Both the position numbers and the translations under genes were made by a program. This document shows, in pieces, positions 23,063 through 33,470 of a stretch of 64,000 bases of DNA. The DNA is from Hemileia vastatrix (taxonomy: Eukaryota; Basidiomycota; Pucciniomycetes; Pucciniales; Zaghouaniaceae). The stretch lies in contig JASXTE010000012.1 in NCBI GenBank assembly GCA_030280995.1, positions 6,581,001 to 6,645,000 on the forward strand, written 5' to 3'. Under the pieces are notes generated by a model. It saw only the letters and a list, made by a program, of their open reading frames with translations. It did no database searches and had not been told where the DNA came from. The first letter of the stretch is position 1. Every line of letters begins with the position of its first letter.

Positions 23063-23159
23063 GTTTGTTTTATTTCTCTCACACTTCAACTTTTCATATT
23101 TATTTGTACATAAAATTTACAATAATTTCCAGTATTTCATTACTCTATCAATCATTACT

Positions 23160-23760
23160 TGAATTCTCGTATTTAGGGAAAGGATAGCAATCATACAGCG
23201 CTTGGTGTATAATATCACAGTACCATATCCTATGTTAAAGAAATTATCCAAAAGTCTTACAACAGCACCATTTCCATTTGAGCCAAAGCAACATAGTACA
23301 ACAGCAAGTTGGATGGCAGGATTACGCTGTTTGTTATGGGAATTTTTATGAAAGATAGGATGATTGGAGATGAGTTGATAAAGTTTGAAGAAAGAATTGG
23401 GTGAAGTTTAAATGAGGAATTTTGAGAATGGAGGCCAGATCATATTGGGGATCATGATAAAGATTTGGCCCCCTGGTGATGATGTAACGCTTTTTAGAAA
23501 GAAAACACATGTAAGCTAAAGTATCTTCCAAATCAGAGTCAGATTTATAGTAAAGAACTAAAAGAAAAGTAATAGCATTCATTGTTGAGTGAAGTAGCTT
23601 CCTAGTAGAGAGGTGTTTCATTGTTGCCGGTGGAAGGGTTATGTGATGAGAGAAGTGGGAATTTACCGCCAAATGTGCAGTTGGGGTGTGTAGATAGAAA
23701 AAAAACTTAAGTGTTCTCCACAAAAATTAAGTAGCATAGAGTGAGGAGAGACTTAAGGAT
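23160..23760 (-). pseudogene. N-terminal fragment of a Harbinger transposase
   Basis: The open part 23,723-23,346 includes LAYMCFLSKKRYIITRGP and DLASILKIPHLNFTQFFLQ. After a frameshift near 23,345 it continues as NPAIQLAVVLCCFGSNGNGA and TVILYTKRCMIAILSLN, the same helix-turn-helix-like region seen at 13.3 kb. The reading stops near 23,160, before any DDE catalytic residue, where sequence from the accessory ORF begins. This is a deletion derivative. Confidence 0.72.
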
Positions 23761-25336
23761 GACATCAGCAATTATAAGTCATGTGGCTTTCTTGAAGATC
23801 CATCATGGATGAGATGAGTTTGGGATCAGGAATTAGGAATGGAAATTGGGGTATAAGAGGCGGGATAATGCATTATTGTGAATTCCTTATCCACTAGCCC
23901 CGGGGCTAGTGGATAAGAATCTTCTGCAATTATAATGTCTGATCCTGGAAAAAAAAATCCTGATCCCTAATTTCGGATCCCTGAACATTGATACCCCCTA
24001 TTGTTAAATGATTTAGTGTTTAAACCTTAGGGGAAGACTAATAAAATAGTTATTCTCAATTAAACTCACAATACTTGGATTTTTATGTGTGCTAGTGGTG
24101 GAAAATAAAAATATAAAAAATAGTTATAGCTTATATAAAGATAATATCAATTTATAAATGCTTTATAATATTTTAATATATGATAATAATTGTTTTATAA
24201 TTTTTATTTGAAGTGTAGTAAGTAAGTGATTTCCAATAACCCATCAAATCCTCCCTTACTTATACCAAAATTCACTAGAGTGCACAGACCTTCAATCCAG
24301 ATGATGTCACTGCTATCCCCGGAGATTACAGAACTGTGAGGGACCATCAACTCCCCATGGCGTCCACTTCAAGCATTTTCAACACCCAGACCTCCAGTAA
24401 GGACCCTCCATCACAATTAATGATACCACAGATCCATACCATAAATAGAATAAACAGATAAAAGCGGATACCATAGAGAAACAGGTAAAATAACTCATCC
24501 AAAGAGTATATAATGAAACCCAAAGAATATAAAGGAACCAAATTAACTGTCCAAGCCCCCAATAACATCCCCAAGCATCCATATTAACCCAGTATTTATA
24601 TCCCAACTCATAAATCTGTGAAAATCCTTCCAAGGAAGCAGATTAAGTTGTCCAAACTGGATATATGCACCTGAAATAAGTGTATATGCTTTTGTAGGCG
24701 TTGTGAGTCCACTGAATACGTCCATATGACCTAAAATAAGCAGAAAAATAAATTTTATAGGCTATTAAGAGGTTAAGACCCACTTATAGACCTAAATATA
24801 CATAATATAACTACATATTTCACTGAATATGAGGTTTATGTATACATATAAGCTTATGTATGTCTATAATTACTTAACATCACTTAAGATAAGTATATTA
24901 TGACTCCATTAACACCTTAATAAGTATTATTAGGCTATGGATAAGCTATTTAAACTACTATAAGTCATATAATAGTGTAATAATTATATATATATGTATT
25001 ATAACCCTATATATAAGTATTTTAACCTTATTTTTAATTAATAAGCTTAATGTAATTAAGTTCATCTTATTTTAAACATAAGAATTACTTAGTCCTGGAG
25101 ATACCTAGGCTAACATGAGCACCCTTAGAGTTTTGTAATGGCTGGGTACAGCAGTGTAATGGGTCTGGAAAACAAGGAGTGGATATCAGGGATTTATGGG
25201 TATAAATGGAGGAGGCTTTTGGGGTATTATTATACATTCTTTTACATCACATTTTAAAAATATAACATATCAATTACAATAAATATTCATTAGTACTGTT
25301 AAAGTCTTTTAAATATTGTTTTAAATCATTATTTCT

Positions 25337-26303
25337 GGGGCAAGATGTTCTATGTTGTTTGATCATCACCTGGATGGCCATTAGTCACCTTGACTTGTGT
25401 GTCACAGGTTTGAATCCCTGACACCTAACCCCTTTTTAGCCACATCCCTTTTTTCCATGGTTGGCACACTTGTTTCCTTTCTGGTGTCAATGTCTTGTTC
25501 TCCCCACAATATCTCTATTCTCCCTCAGCAGCCTGCAGTGAATTGACACAAATGTGAAGGCTGGAAAACCCCACCCCACTTTTTCAACCCCCATTATCTG
25601 GATGATTGTGCTTGGTCAGTCACCTTGGGTTGGCTGCAGAATTCCACTCCCTTTATATTCTTGAAGACCCTGCCCATCAAACCACAACCCCATCAGTGTC
25701 CTCAAGACACCTGGCACTCCCCCTGTTATCCTGTTAATTTCCCAGTAACCTAACCCATTAGGGGGTATCAATGTTTAGGGATCCGCAATTAGGGATCAGG
25801 AATTTTTTTTCCTGGGATCAGACATTATTAATTGTGCAAGATTCTTATCCACTAGCCCCGGGGCTAGTGGATAAGGAATCCACAATAATGCATTATCCCA
25901 CCTCTTATAACCCAATTTCCATTCCTAATGCCTGATCCCAAACTCATCACATCCATGAGGAATATCCAGAGAGTAGTCCAAGATGTGGTTATGGCAGAAA
26001 GTTGTGCAACATTTGGTTATGACAAAAAGTTGTCCAAGATGTGGTTATGAAAAATTGATTAGAAAAATGTCGGATAAGAGGTGAACATTGACATGTAAAG
26101 TGTCTAATAACCCAATTATTAGCAAAAATAATTGCAGAAGATAATTGGGGTATAAGGATTTTTATCTGAAATTAATTTAATTGTGGATCCCTGAACATTT
26201 AAACCCCCTATTATGTTCATTACTCCCCACTTGTACCTTTCCTATTAGTTAACCATGCTTTCATGCCCCTAGCTGGGTGAGAGTGTAAGAAATAAAATAA
26301 AAT
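25337..26303 (+). mobile_element. SINE-like element with 14-bp duplication, carrying a MITE
   Basis: An exact 14-bp duplication, AAATCATTATTTCT, flanks it (25,323-25,336 and 26,304-26,317), and the LTR A sequence is continuous once it is removed. The 5' end has a Pol III B-box-like GGTTTGAATCC at 25,407-25,417, and the 3' end is GCCCCTAGCTGGGTGAGAG followed by an A-rich tail of AAATA units. Long duplication plus A-rich tail indicate target-primed insertion by LINE machinery. A convincing A box was not found, so the tRNA origin is tentative. Without the inner MITE it is about 510 bp. Confidence 0.72.
25760..26209 (-). mobile_element. Harbinger-like MITE, 450 bp, ATT duplication
   Basis: A short internally deleted relative of the 21,408-23,999 element in the opposite orientation. 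It has AGGGGGTATCAATGTTTAGG at the left and AACATTTAAACCCCCT at the right, flanked by ATT (25,757-25,759 and 26,210-26,212). It keeps the 32-bp perfect palindrome (25,844-25,875) and the phrase about GTCCAAGATGTGGTTATG, which recurs two to three times at 25,977-26,048. It sits inside the SINE-like element. Confidence 0.9.
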
Positions 26304-26507
26304 AAATCATTATTTCTATTTTTCTACCAACTGTAAGCTGTATACCATTTATAATAAGTGAGATTAAATTACTGAGACCATTATATTGAATTATATTTTA
26401 ATACTTGATTGGATTTGGACAACTCTATTCATACTGGACCATTAAAATCTTCTAGGAAACTGACTAATCAAGCTATTCACGTCTATGTACTTGAACTCAG
26501 CCTGACA

Positions 26508-28486
26508 GGAGGGGTAAGTTTTACTGACGAAGAATTAATTTTAGTGAGAGAAACATGAAATTTTTCATGTGGGTAACATATAATGGTTTGAAAACCCCAT
26601 GCACATTCCAAACTTCAAATTGTCCACAAGTCCAAAACCTTGGCTGATTGAGCAGCGGAAAAAGAATGACTAAAAAATTGGATGCCCTCAGAAAAAAAAT
26701 AACATAATTTATACCTTATATTGATTTTTATCTGTAAATAGCTAAAAAAACACATAATTTTATGGCTTTAATCCTAACTCTTTAATGGAGTTATGAAGAT
26801 TGAAATTTAATTAGTAACTAAACTTGTAAAACACAGATGAAAGAATAAGTCAAATTAGCAAAAGAGATCAAAAGTAAGTTGTAATGGGAGTTCAAAAGAT
26901 ACATAACACAAATTGAGACGATGATTAAAATTGACTATACCTAATTTCTAAAAAAATATGACTGTGGAGACTATCAAGTCTCCAAATATTTTAAAAATTG
27001 CATTATAAGATATAAAGTTAGCTTAGTCCACATACAGTACACATTTTTTTTATCATTTACCTTCATGTACACACTGTATCCTTCACTAACTATCTTTGTT
27101 AAACCTTCTCGATTAATGGCAAACTGCATAACTAACTTAAACCCCTTAGATGTTACTATGTTTTTTAAAATTTAAAAGTAATTTTCACCATTAGCCATTT
27201 ATTACCCCCTTCCCATATTTCTAAGTAAATTGTCTCCTTTCTTACTATTGATCACCTTACTCCCTTTTATCTAGCCATTACTTTAGTGCGTTCATGCCTC
27301 TAACTGGGTGAGACCGAATAAGGATAATGAGAAAAATTATAATAATAAACTTAGATGGATGGTGTATGGCCCTATTATTTTCACTAGAGAATAATTATTC
27401 ATATATCTTCATGAGTTACGAAAAGCTGTAAAGCTAATTTGAAACTACTCGCTGTCTAGGGGTGAGAGGCAGTTACAGCTTTAATACCTTGAGTAAAATA
27501 TGAATTTCATGACAGTCGTTCAGAAAATTATACTAAATTAGCAGGAAGTGGCGATTAATTCTTACTTAAAAGTTTGAGTCATTTGATTACTTGAGCTCAA
27601 CTACTCTTTTAATGAAACACTCAAGTAGTCAATTTTTTTCTTCATATCAAACTTTAATCTTCTTAATTTGGTGCATGTGAGTGTCAGTTTAAGCGAGAAA
27701 GCCAATAAGGGAAAGAGGGTTACAATAAAATTCAATTTATGAATAATTTTAGTCAAATGATTTCCTTTACTCTTTGCGACTTGGTTAAATAAAGCGTATC
27801 TCTTGACCACTTATTAAAGTCCAATTAGAAATGAATAAAAATCTCCTTGGACCCTCCAAAAAACTTAGCTACTATTTTACATTGAAATGAGAAGTTTGTG
27901 GTAATTTCAAGGGTTTTTTAGGTACCCTGACACCATCCAAGTGCTTTCGGGGGAAATGTTGATCAAAATAGGAACCTTCTTGCTTGTTGGATGGTTATGA
28001 ATTCCCTTTTTCATCTTTAGGGATACATTTACTACCGGCGTAAATTTTCATCCCTGCGGAAGCTCCTACAAAATTCCCAATTTCTGCTGAAACTCAAAAA
28101 ATGAAGGGAGAGTGTTTCGATGTAAGGGTTCATGTAACCGTCCTCAAATGAGTTTCAAAAGTGATATGCTGAAATATTGTAAAATTTCCTGTATTTAATT
28201 CTTTTTTTATTCTTCTTTTTTTTCTTTTGGGAGAGGGAGAAGAATCGTTTTCGTGAATTCATAGTCGATCGTTACCTTGTAGATTATCTTTTTCCTCACT
28301 TTTATATCCTTTTTTTAAGAAAAAAAAATAGCTTATCATCCATCACGTCATCATATATTCCTATTATTTTTAACATTTCGAAACTACTCGTTTAATTCTT
28401 TCTTTTGGATCTTTCATTTAGTTTTCATTCCATACCTTACTTTCTGACTTTTTTGGGTGTACTTTATATTTATATTTTTTCAAATT
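26508..28486. other. Unique-looking region upstream of the CAP gene
   Basis: No similarity to the repeats elsewhere in the window, except a SINE-tail-like phrase at 27,295-27,320 (TCATGCCTCTAACTGGGTGA). The small frame at 27,601-27,810 is not convincing. The last 500 bases are richer in GC-containing motifs (GTAACCGTCCTC, CATAGTCGATCG) and probably include the promoter and 5' leader of the CAP gene; no TATA box in a clear position is seen. Confidence 0.4.
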
Positions 28487-29707
28487 ATGTTCGTATTTTT
28501 CTACGTGGTTTGGATTTCAACATTCTATGGTTTTTCTATTATTGTGAATGGTCTAGTTCCTTCTTGGCCACATTCAGAAAAAGAAACTTTTTCACCGATT
28601 ATTCGACGACAATCAGACTGCAACTACACTCATACCTCAAGAGAATCTGGTGAGGGTTGGTGGTCAACACATACAACAAGCTATAGTAAAACTGGAGATG
28701 GGTGTCCCCCTGACACTTCAGCATCCACAACACAATCTTTTGTTTCTCAGCCTGAAAATGTAAGCTTGGTTTAGGTCACTCTTGATAGCGGCTAATTTAA
28801 ATTAAAATATAAATAAAATTGATTACTAATATTTAGTTTCAAATACCTCTATTTAAAGCCTGCAGTTTCCGGTTCAAATCCCCCTCTAGAACAGAAAGGT
28901 GGACATCAAGAAAAAGCATTAGAAGCAAATGGAAACGCAACAGCCTCTGCCTCTTCACATGCATCAGTTGAAGCACCAGAAAGACATTTTGCACAACCAG
29001 TTAGTCGCAATAACAGAAATAATGAAGAAAGGGCAGGCTCTAATGTTCCGGAGGAGATTGTAAAGAGGTAAGAATTTTGCAAATTGAAAGCTGAACAAAG
29101 TCAATTAATTGAACATCACGACTGAAAATTTGCGTGTCTGTTAAACATAATTCGTGCATGCCTTTTTTTTTCTTTTTCAGATGGCTTGAAGTTCACAACA
29201 AGTACAGAGACATGTATCACGTCCCGCATTTTGTTTGGAATGAAACCCTTGTAGAGGCTGCCAAGTCAGAAACAACTAAATGTCGTTGGAAGCACACCCA
29301 AGGCAATACGAATGGTGAAGTGAGTTGTACAGCTTAGCATTTTCTAGGAAGTGAGTTGAGTAGCTGGTTAATCAGACTCTCTTTCTTCTTCTATTTTTTA
29401 TTTAGAATATTGCGGCAGGACAACCTAACCTTGAAGTCGTAGTAAATGAATGGGTGACAGGAAAAAACGAAAGAGAAGTATATGACCCAGCTAGGCCCAA
29501 ATTTAGTCATTTTACTCGTAAGTCAAATTATATACAATTTTCTATCATCACGTGTAAAGTCAATTTTATTGATCATAAAATTACACAGAGGCTGTTTGGA
29601 AAGATACAAGAATGATAGGCTGTCATATCCATAGTTGCAGAACATTGCAAGGAAGTAATTTACCTCAAAGTCCCATTCCTTTTTACGCTTGTGAATATTA
29701 TCCGTAG
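28487..29707 (+). CDS. Secreted CAP (SCP/PR-1) family protein, five exons
   Basis: Predicted exons are 28,487-28,759, 28,859-29,067, 29,181-29,319, 29,406-29,517 and 29,589-29,707. All introns are GT-AG and the phases join, giving 283 residues with no stop. Residues 1-22 are a hydrophobic signal peptide (MFVFFYVVWISTFYGFSII). Residues 25-155 are Ser/Gln-rich and probably disordered. The CAP domain (about 155-283) shows the cavity residues His199 (WKHTQG), Glu207 (GENIAAG, across an exon junction), Glu222 (VNEW) and His242, with the signature HFTQAVWK and four to five domain cysteines. CAP proteins are secreted and bind sterols or lipids in fungi; in pathogens some act on the host. The acceptor of intron 1 (28,858) was chosen for frame, although an earlier AG follows the TACTAAT branch-like site. 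This is the only intact host gene here. Confidence 0.88.
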
Positions 29708-30253
29708 GTTTTTTTTTAATTGAATAATTTTTTTGATTTCATTTTTGATATGTTTCTACCCTTAAATGAACCAACAATATAAAGTCCTGGGAACGTTGCT
29801 GGCCAATACAGGAGGAATGTGAAGGCAGCAAAGGGAGGAAAACCTTTAGAGTAGATACAATGGATATTAGGCATAGTTCAGAATTGAGAGAAATCTTAAA
29901 AGAAAATAAAACTAGAGAATTTTCAGATTTTACCAATTCAACGAATAAAAATAATTAAATAAAAAAAATTCTACCAATGAAAATAATGTGTGTATGAAAC
30001 TACAAAATCTGAAATGGCGACATGGACGAATTTGATAGCATGTGGTGAAGATGTGATTTGATGAAAGAGCAAAATTCAATGTGTAAGCTTTTTTTTGAAC
30101 ATCGCAAGATGCTTGAACCAAAAAGTCGTACACAGTATAAACTAATACGTTTTCACACCAATATTTACTTGTTTTTTCATTTCTCTCTCTCTCTCTCTTT
30201 TTTTTTTTTTTTTTTTTTTCCTATTGAATTAAGAGACGGTTTAAAAGGGGCTT
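29708..30253. other. Downstream region of the CAP gene, no gene seen
   Basis: AT-rich sequence after the CAP stop codon with a poly-T/CT run at 30,181-30,218. It probably contains the 3' UTR. Frames here are short and simple. No clear terminator signal can be assigned. Confidence 0.4.
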
Positions 30254-30467
30254 CACCAGAAAAAAAAATGTGGGCACCTGATCGCAGGTGCCAATCGCTA
30301 TCTTTGATTTGATTCAGTTCTAGCTCAGCTGTAATTCTTCTGGCAAGACCGCGCACTGAACACTGAGCATGCTAGCTTGCGTGGCATCAAATCTGAGTTA
30401 TTCTTGTATCACAAATGGATTGAGGGATTGGCACCTGCTGGCAGGTTCCAGGTGTTTTTTTGTGGTG
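30254..30467 (+). mobile_element. MITE family 2, copy C, CTT duplication
   Basis: Starts CACCAGAAAAAAAAATGTGG and ends GTTTTTTTGTGGTG, flanked by CTT on both sides (30,251-30,253 and 30,468-30,470). Subterminal palindromes are GGCACCTGATCGCAGGTGCC at the left, with one central change, and GGCACCTGCTGGCAGG at the right. It lies about 550 bp downstream of the CAP gene. Confidence 0.9.
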
Positions 30468-30470
30468 CTT

Positions 30471-31538
30471 GCTAGTCAAGTTTTCCCATATGTTTGGATG
30501 TATACTGAAGCATGAGTTGCTGAGCTAACTCAAATACCCAATCTTACGCCTTTCCCCCGCTAGTAGCAATCTCCCTTCTCAGTACTAAAGAAAAATTTTC
30601 TTTGACTTCCTCTCGAAACCACTATAATTCCTTCCTCTGGTCGTTACCCACTCTTTGTCTGTGCTATGTCTGAAATATTCAAGCTGGCTTGTCCTTAGCG
30701 CATTAAATATTTGTCATTGTAACAGTTCTTTCATGACTCTGTTCTGGTAGAGACTTCAGGAAATAAAAAAAACCTGTTGCGTGATTTTTATATATATTTA
30801 GCGATGTGAAGAGATACCATTCTACTAGGATAAAAGTAAAATATTACTTTCCCACTTTTTGTGGAACTAGGTGAATTAAAGCCATGCTCAAAAACCAACT
30901 CAAAAAATAGAAGTATAGTTCTTTTTGGTGTTTGATTTTAATATTGATTCTTAAAAATAAAAAATATACGGACATAGAGTCGATGACATTCTTATTTAAT
31001 TTTCAGTTTTTGTGCTAAAGTCACAAATCCAAAAAAATAAAATAAAATAAAAGACTTTTTTTAAAAACTACTTTTATGACTTATCTTACCAATTCCGGCG
31101 TCCCAGCTACGACGGCATGTAACATACAGTCGAGTTTACGGTTTGCATGTCTGAATGGGAAGGCTGCGCCAACAGTTACAATCACAAATGCCACCATCAT
31201 GAGACATGAGCACTTGTCGCAATACGGCGAGATTCATTTCCTGCTCCCAGGGTCCCCTTTATGTTTGTTGATCAGTGGCTGAAACATTACTTCAAGCGGA
31301 ACACATCCATTCCGTGACTCCATTCGATTTCAGTGGTTCAAACAATCAATATCTAACACGGCGTGCAAACAGCGTGCGATTACGAAACCTTCCACTAAGC
31401 AGGATTGACCCTTGGTTTTGAATGATCTGGTCTTCTCCGCCAGAAAACTGCAAAACATCCACAAAATCCCAGCTTTTCAAAACATGGGTAAACCCTGTGA
31501 TGGGGGGGAGGGGGGTTCTAGTAATCTTCTGCTATTTG
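30471..31538. other. Non-repeat DNA with a GC-richer patch
   Basis: No similarity to the repeats in the window. The patch 31,075-31,460 has clearly more CpG and balanced base use (GGCGTCCCAGCTACGACGGC) than its surroundings, and includes a 68-codon frame at 31,076-31,282 (SLRFACLNGKAAPTVTITN). I do not recognise it. It could be an exon of a host gene whose remainder lies beyond Copia-1, or an untranslated region. Confidence 0.4.
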
Positions 31539-31543
31539 TGTTA

Positions 31544-32983
31544 GAGCATGTACAATCATGCATTAAAAATTACATTAGCAAATGTCGCGCGACATTAAAA
31601 AATTAGGCTAATTGGCCTTTTTCCACAGTCACGCAAATTAGTATTCATTTTGCCTTTGCTAATTGGCACTAAATGTGAAGTTCTGCAGCCGTGCAACATT
31701 AACTCCTTATGTCTCATGCTCTTTTGCCTACTGTCATGCAATATCTACTTTTTATGTGTATTGCATCTCATACAAAGTGTCCGAAAATGGAGTTTGAATT
31801 AAAGCATATTGAATTATATTTCAGTGCACACAATCATGGGAATCTTTTTCACAATTATGCAAAAGATATTGAATTAATCCTACCTCACATGCAATTAGTC
31901 AAATAGCTAATGGAAATTAGCTATTTTTCATGCCAAATCACATCAATCCAACTAAATTTAACGAGATACAGGACCTCACATTATCTTTTATGCATTTGGC
32001 ATAACATATTCATTTTCTTTGATTGAACATGCTGTGCAACTTGAATGTTGAGCTAATCCAGTTCAAAATTGGCTCTATTTTTTTTTTATTTCGTACAATC
32101 TCACCCAGCGAGGGGCATGAAGGATAGGTAGAACATAGTGGGCTAAGTACAGGCTAATGAGGTAGAAAGAAATATTTGAAACTAAATGGCAATAAAAAAG
32201 GGAAATGACTAGGAATAGGTTATTGAGTAAGGGGGATATTATGAGGGAATCGTTGCGTATTGATTAAAAAACAGGCAACATTTGAAACTATGGGAGAGGA
32301 GGAAAGTAGGGCAGATGTGGAAAAGGGAATGTTGTGTTCCTTAGCATCCTGAAAGAGGGCTTTGCGCAACCCAAGGTGAGCGGGACAAAAAAGTAGGACA
32401 TGCTCAGGGGTAAAATTGGCTCTATATTGACTGAGATATGGCTATATCAGTGCCACATGAGCTTTTCCATCAATAATGACCATATCTTGCTCAATCTTGC
32501 TCCAATTTTGAATCTGACTAGCTCTATGGATTCGGAATAATGAAATATGTATCCTTCCAAAGTCTTGAGACAACTTCAGTCCCATTTGAAGCAATCTGAT
32601 TGCATAAAAATCTGAATGAGTCATGATACATGTTGAAACTTAATTTTGTGCCTTATGGTTATGATGTAGGCATGGCATTGAAAATGAAAGAAGTTGAGTT
32701 AATTAGAGTTAAAATATGGATGAGTCAGAGACATACAGAAAGTAACATAAAGGACATAAATGAAAACCAAAAAGGGATAAAAAACACATAAGAACATTAT
32801 GTCCTGGGGTGTTAATATTATATGATGCTCAATTATCCTTCATTATTGTCAATTATGCAATTTGTATTTATAAAGATAATTTTTTGATGAACATTAGCAC
32901 AAGTGACAATTGGAGTGAAAATGGCAAATTAATGCAAAAAAATTGCATAATTGGGCTAAATTGATGGGCAATTGTACATGCTC
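31544..32983. mobile_element. Harbinger/Tourist-like element, TTA duplication
   Basis: Terminal inverted repeats are GAGCATGTACAAT at both ends, with TTA on each side (31,541-31,543 and 32,984-32,986). That fits the classical PIF/Harbinger target TTA/TAA. It disrupts the first five bases of the Copia-1 LTR. The inside has no recognisable transposase; short frames are not convincing. A SINE-like element is nested at 32,079-32,411. Confidence 0.87.
32079..32411 (-). mobile_element. SINE-like insertion, 14-bp duplication
   Basis: An exact duplication AAAATTGGCTCTAT flanks it (32,065-32,078 and 32,412-32,425). A T-run at the left is the A-rich tail on the minus strand, preceded by GCCCCTCGCTGGGTGAGATT, the same 3' end as the element at 25,337-26,303. 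The 5' part differs from that element and lacks a clear B box, so it is either 5'-truncated or a related family that shares the tail. Confidence 0.8.
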
Positions 32984-33028
32984 TTATGTACATAAGGAAA
33001 TAGACTTGGCAACTTTTATAGTTATGTA

Positions 33029-33189
33029 CAGCTAAATTGAAATAGGTTGGTGCAGCTTTTCAATATTTTGCTCAACATACCCAGCATTTTTGGCGGGCAA
33101 CAGGCTAGCGGGATGAAATAATGAGGGAAAATGCTGGGTAAGTTGGGAAAAACTGTCGTAAGCTGCACCAACCATTTTCAATGTAGCTG
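33029..33189. mobile_element. Small MITE, TA (or GTAC) duplication
   Basis: Inverted ends CAGCTAAATTGAAATAGG and, inverted at the right, CAGCTACATTGAAAATGG, followed by TTGGTGCAGCTT in both arms, about 30 bp in total. The Copia-1 3' LTR shows the empty site (CATGTACTTAATG). The data fit a TA duplication with CAGCT ends (mariner-like) or GTAC with AGCT ends equally well. A second inverted pair inside is ACCCAGCATTTTT / AAAATGCTGGGT. Confidence 0.82.
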
Positions 33190-33256
33190 TACTTGGTGAT
33201 AATATTTTAACCTATGGAGCATCTAAGTGTAATCTCCAGTTCACTCTGGAGACAGC

Positions 33257-33438
33257 CACTACGCACCATGTAAGATATCCCCGATGGGGATATTCATACG
33301 CGAGTTGGGGATATTTTAGTGAGGGACATAAGGTCAGAAAAATAAATGTAAGAAAAGTAAGTGCAAGAAAAATAAGTGCGAGAAAAGTAAGTGTAAGAAA
33401 AATTATTTGCAATCATGAGAATAATTTTTTCAACAAAC

Positions 33439-33470
<32 letters not shown>

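Larger units (their letters stand above)
21408..23999 (+). mobile_element. Harbinger-like element, 2.6 kb, ATT duplication
   Basis: The termini are AGGGGGTATCAATGTTCAGG at both ends (inverted), flanked by ATT (21,405-21,407 and 24,000-24,002). The empty site is visible in LTR B copy 3 (TACTACTTATTAATAAATG), whose length agrees with a 3-bp ATT duplication rather than TA. It carries an accessory ORF on the plus strand, the start of a transposase on the minus strand and two subterminal palindromes: 21,433-21,449, and a perfect 32-bp palindrome at 23,886-23,917 centred on CCCCGGGG. The catalytic part of the transposase is missing, so it needs a helper. Confidence 0.92.
21344..25115 (-). repeat. 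Solo LTR B, copy 1, with a nested Harbinger-like element
   Basis: It is flanked by an exact 5-bp duplication TGAGC (21,339-21,343 and 25,116-25,120). On this strand it starts TGTCAGTGTG and ends CTAGGCTAACA. Removing the 2,592-bp element at 21,408-23,999 leaves about 1,180 bp matching the solo LTRs at 49,924-51,101 and 54,394-55,572. No internal retrotransposon sequence is attached. It inserted into LTR A. It contains an open frame shared with the other copies (24,379-24,633, minus strand). Confidence 0.93.
15477..26507 (+). repeat. Solo LTR A (Gypsy-2 family), expanded by nested insertions
   Basis: Pieces at 15,477-15,573, 17,734-18,160, about 20,820-21,343, 25,116-25,336 and 26,318-26,507 together match the 1.49-kb LTRs of Gypsy-2 (36,411-37,903 and 45,020-46,508) in order and orientation. 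It starts TTTCAGCCTGAATATACC and ends TGAACTCAGCCTGACA. No Gypsy-2 internal sequence follows, so I read it as a solo LTR. Flanking 5-mers (TGAGT and GGAGG) do not match, so the duplication has decayed or one end is rearranged. The original 1.49 kb now spans 11 kb. Confidence 0.82.

Noticed and set aside
28866..28890. B-box-like GGTTCAAATCC suggesting a tRNA or SINE
   Set aside because: It lies in the coding frame of CAP exon 2; no A box, acceptor pairing or T-stem pairing supports a tRNA.
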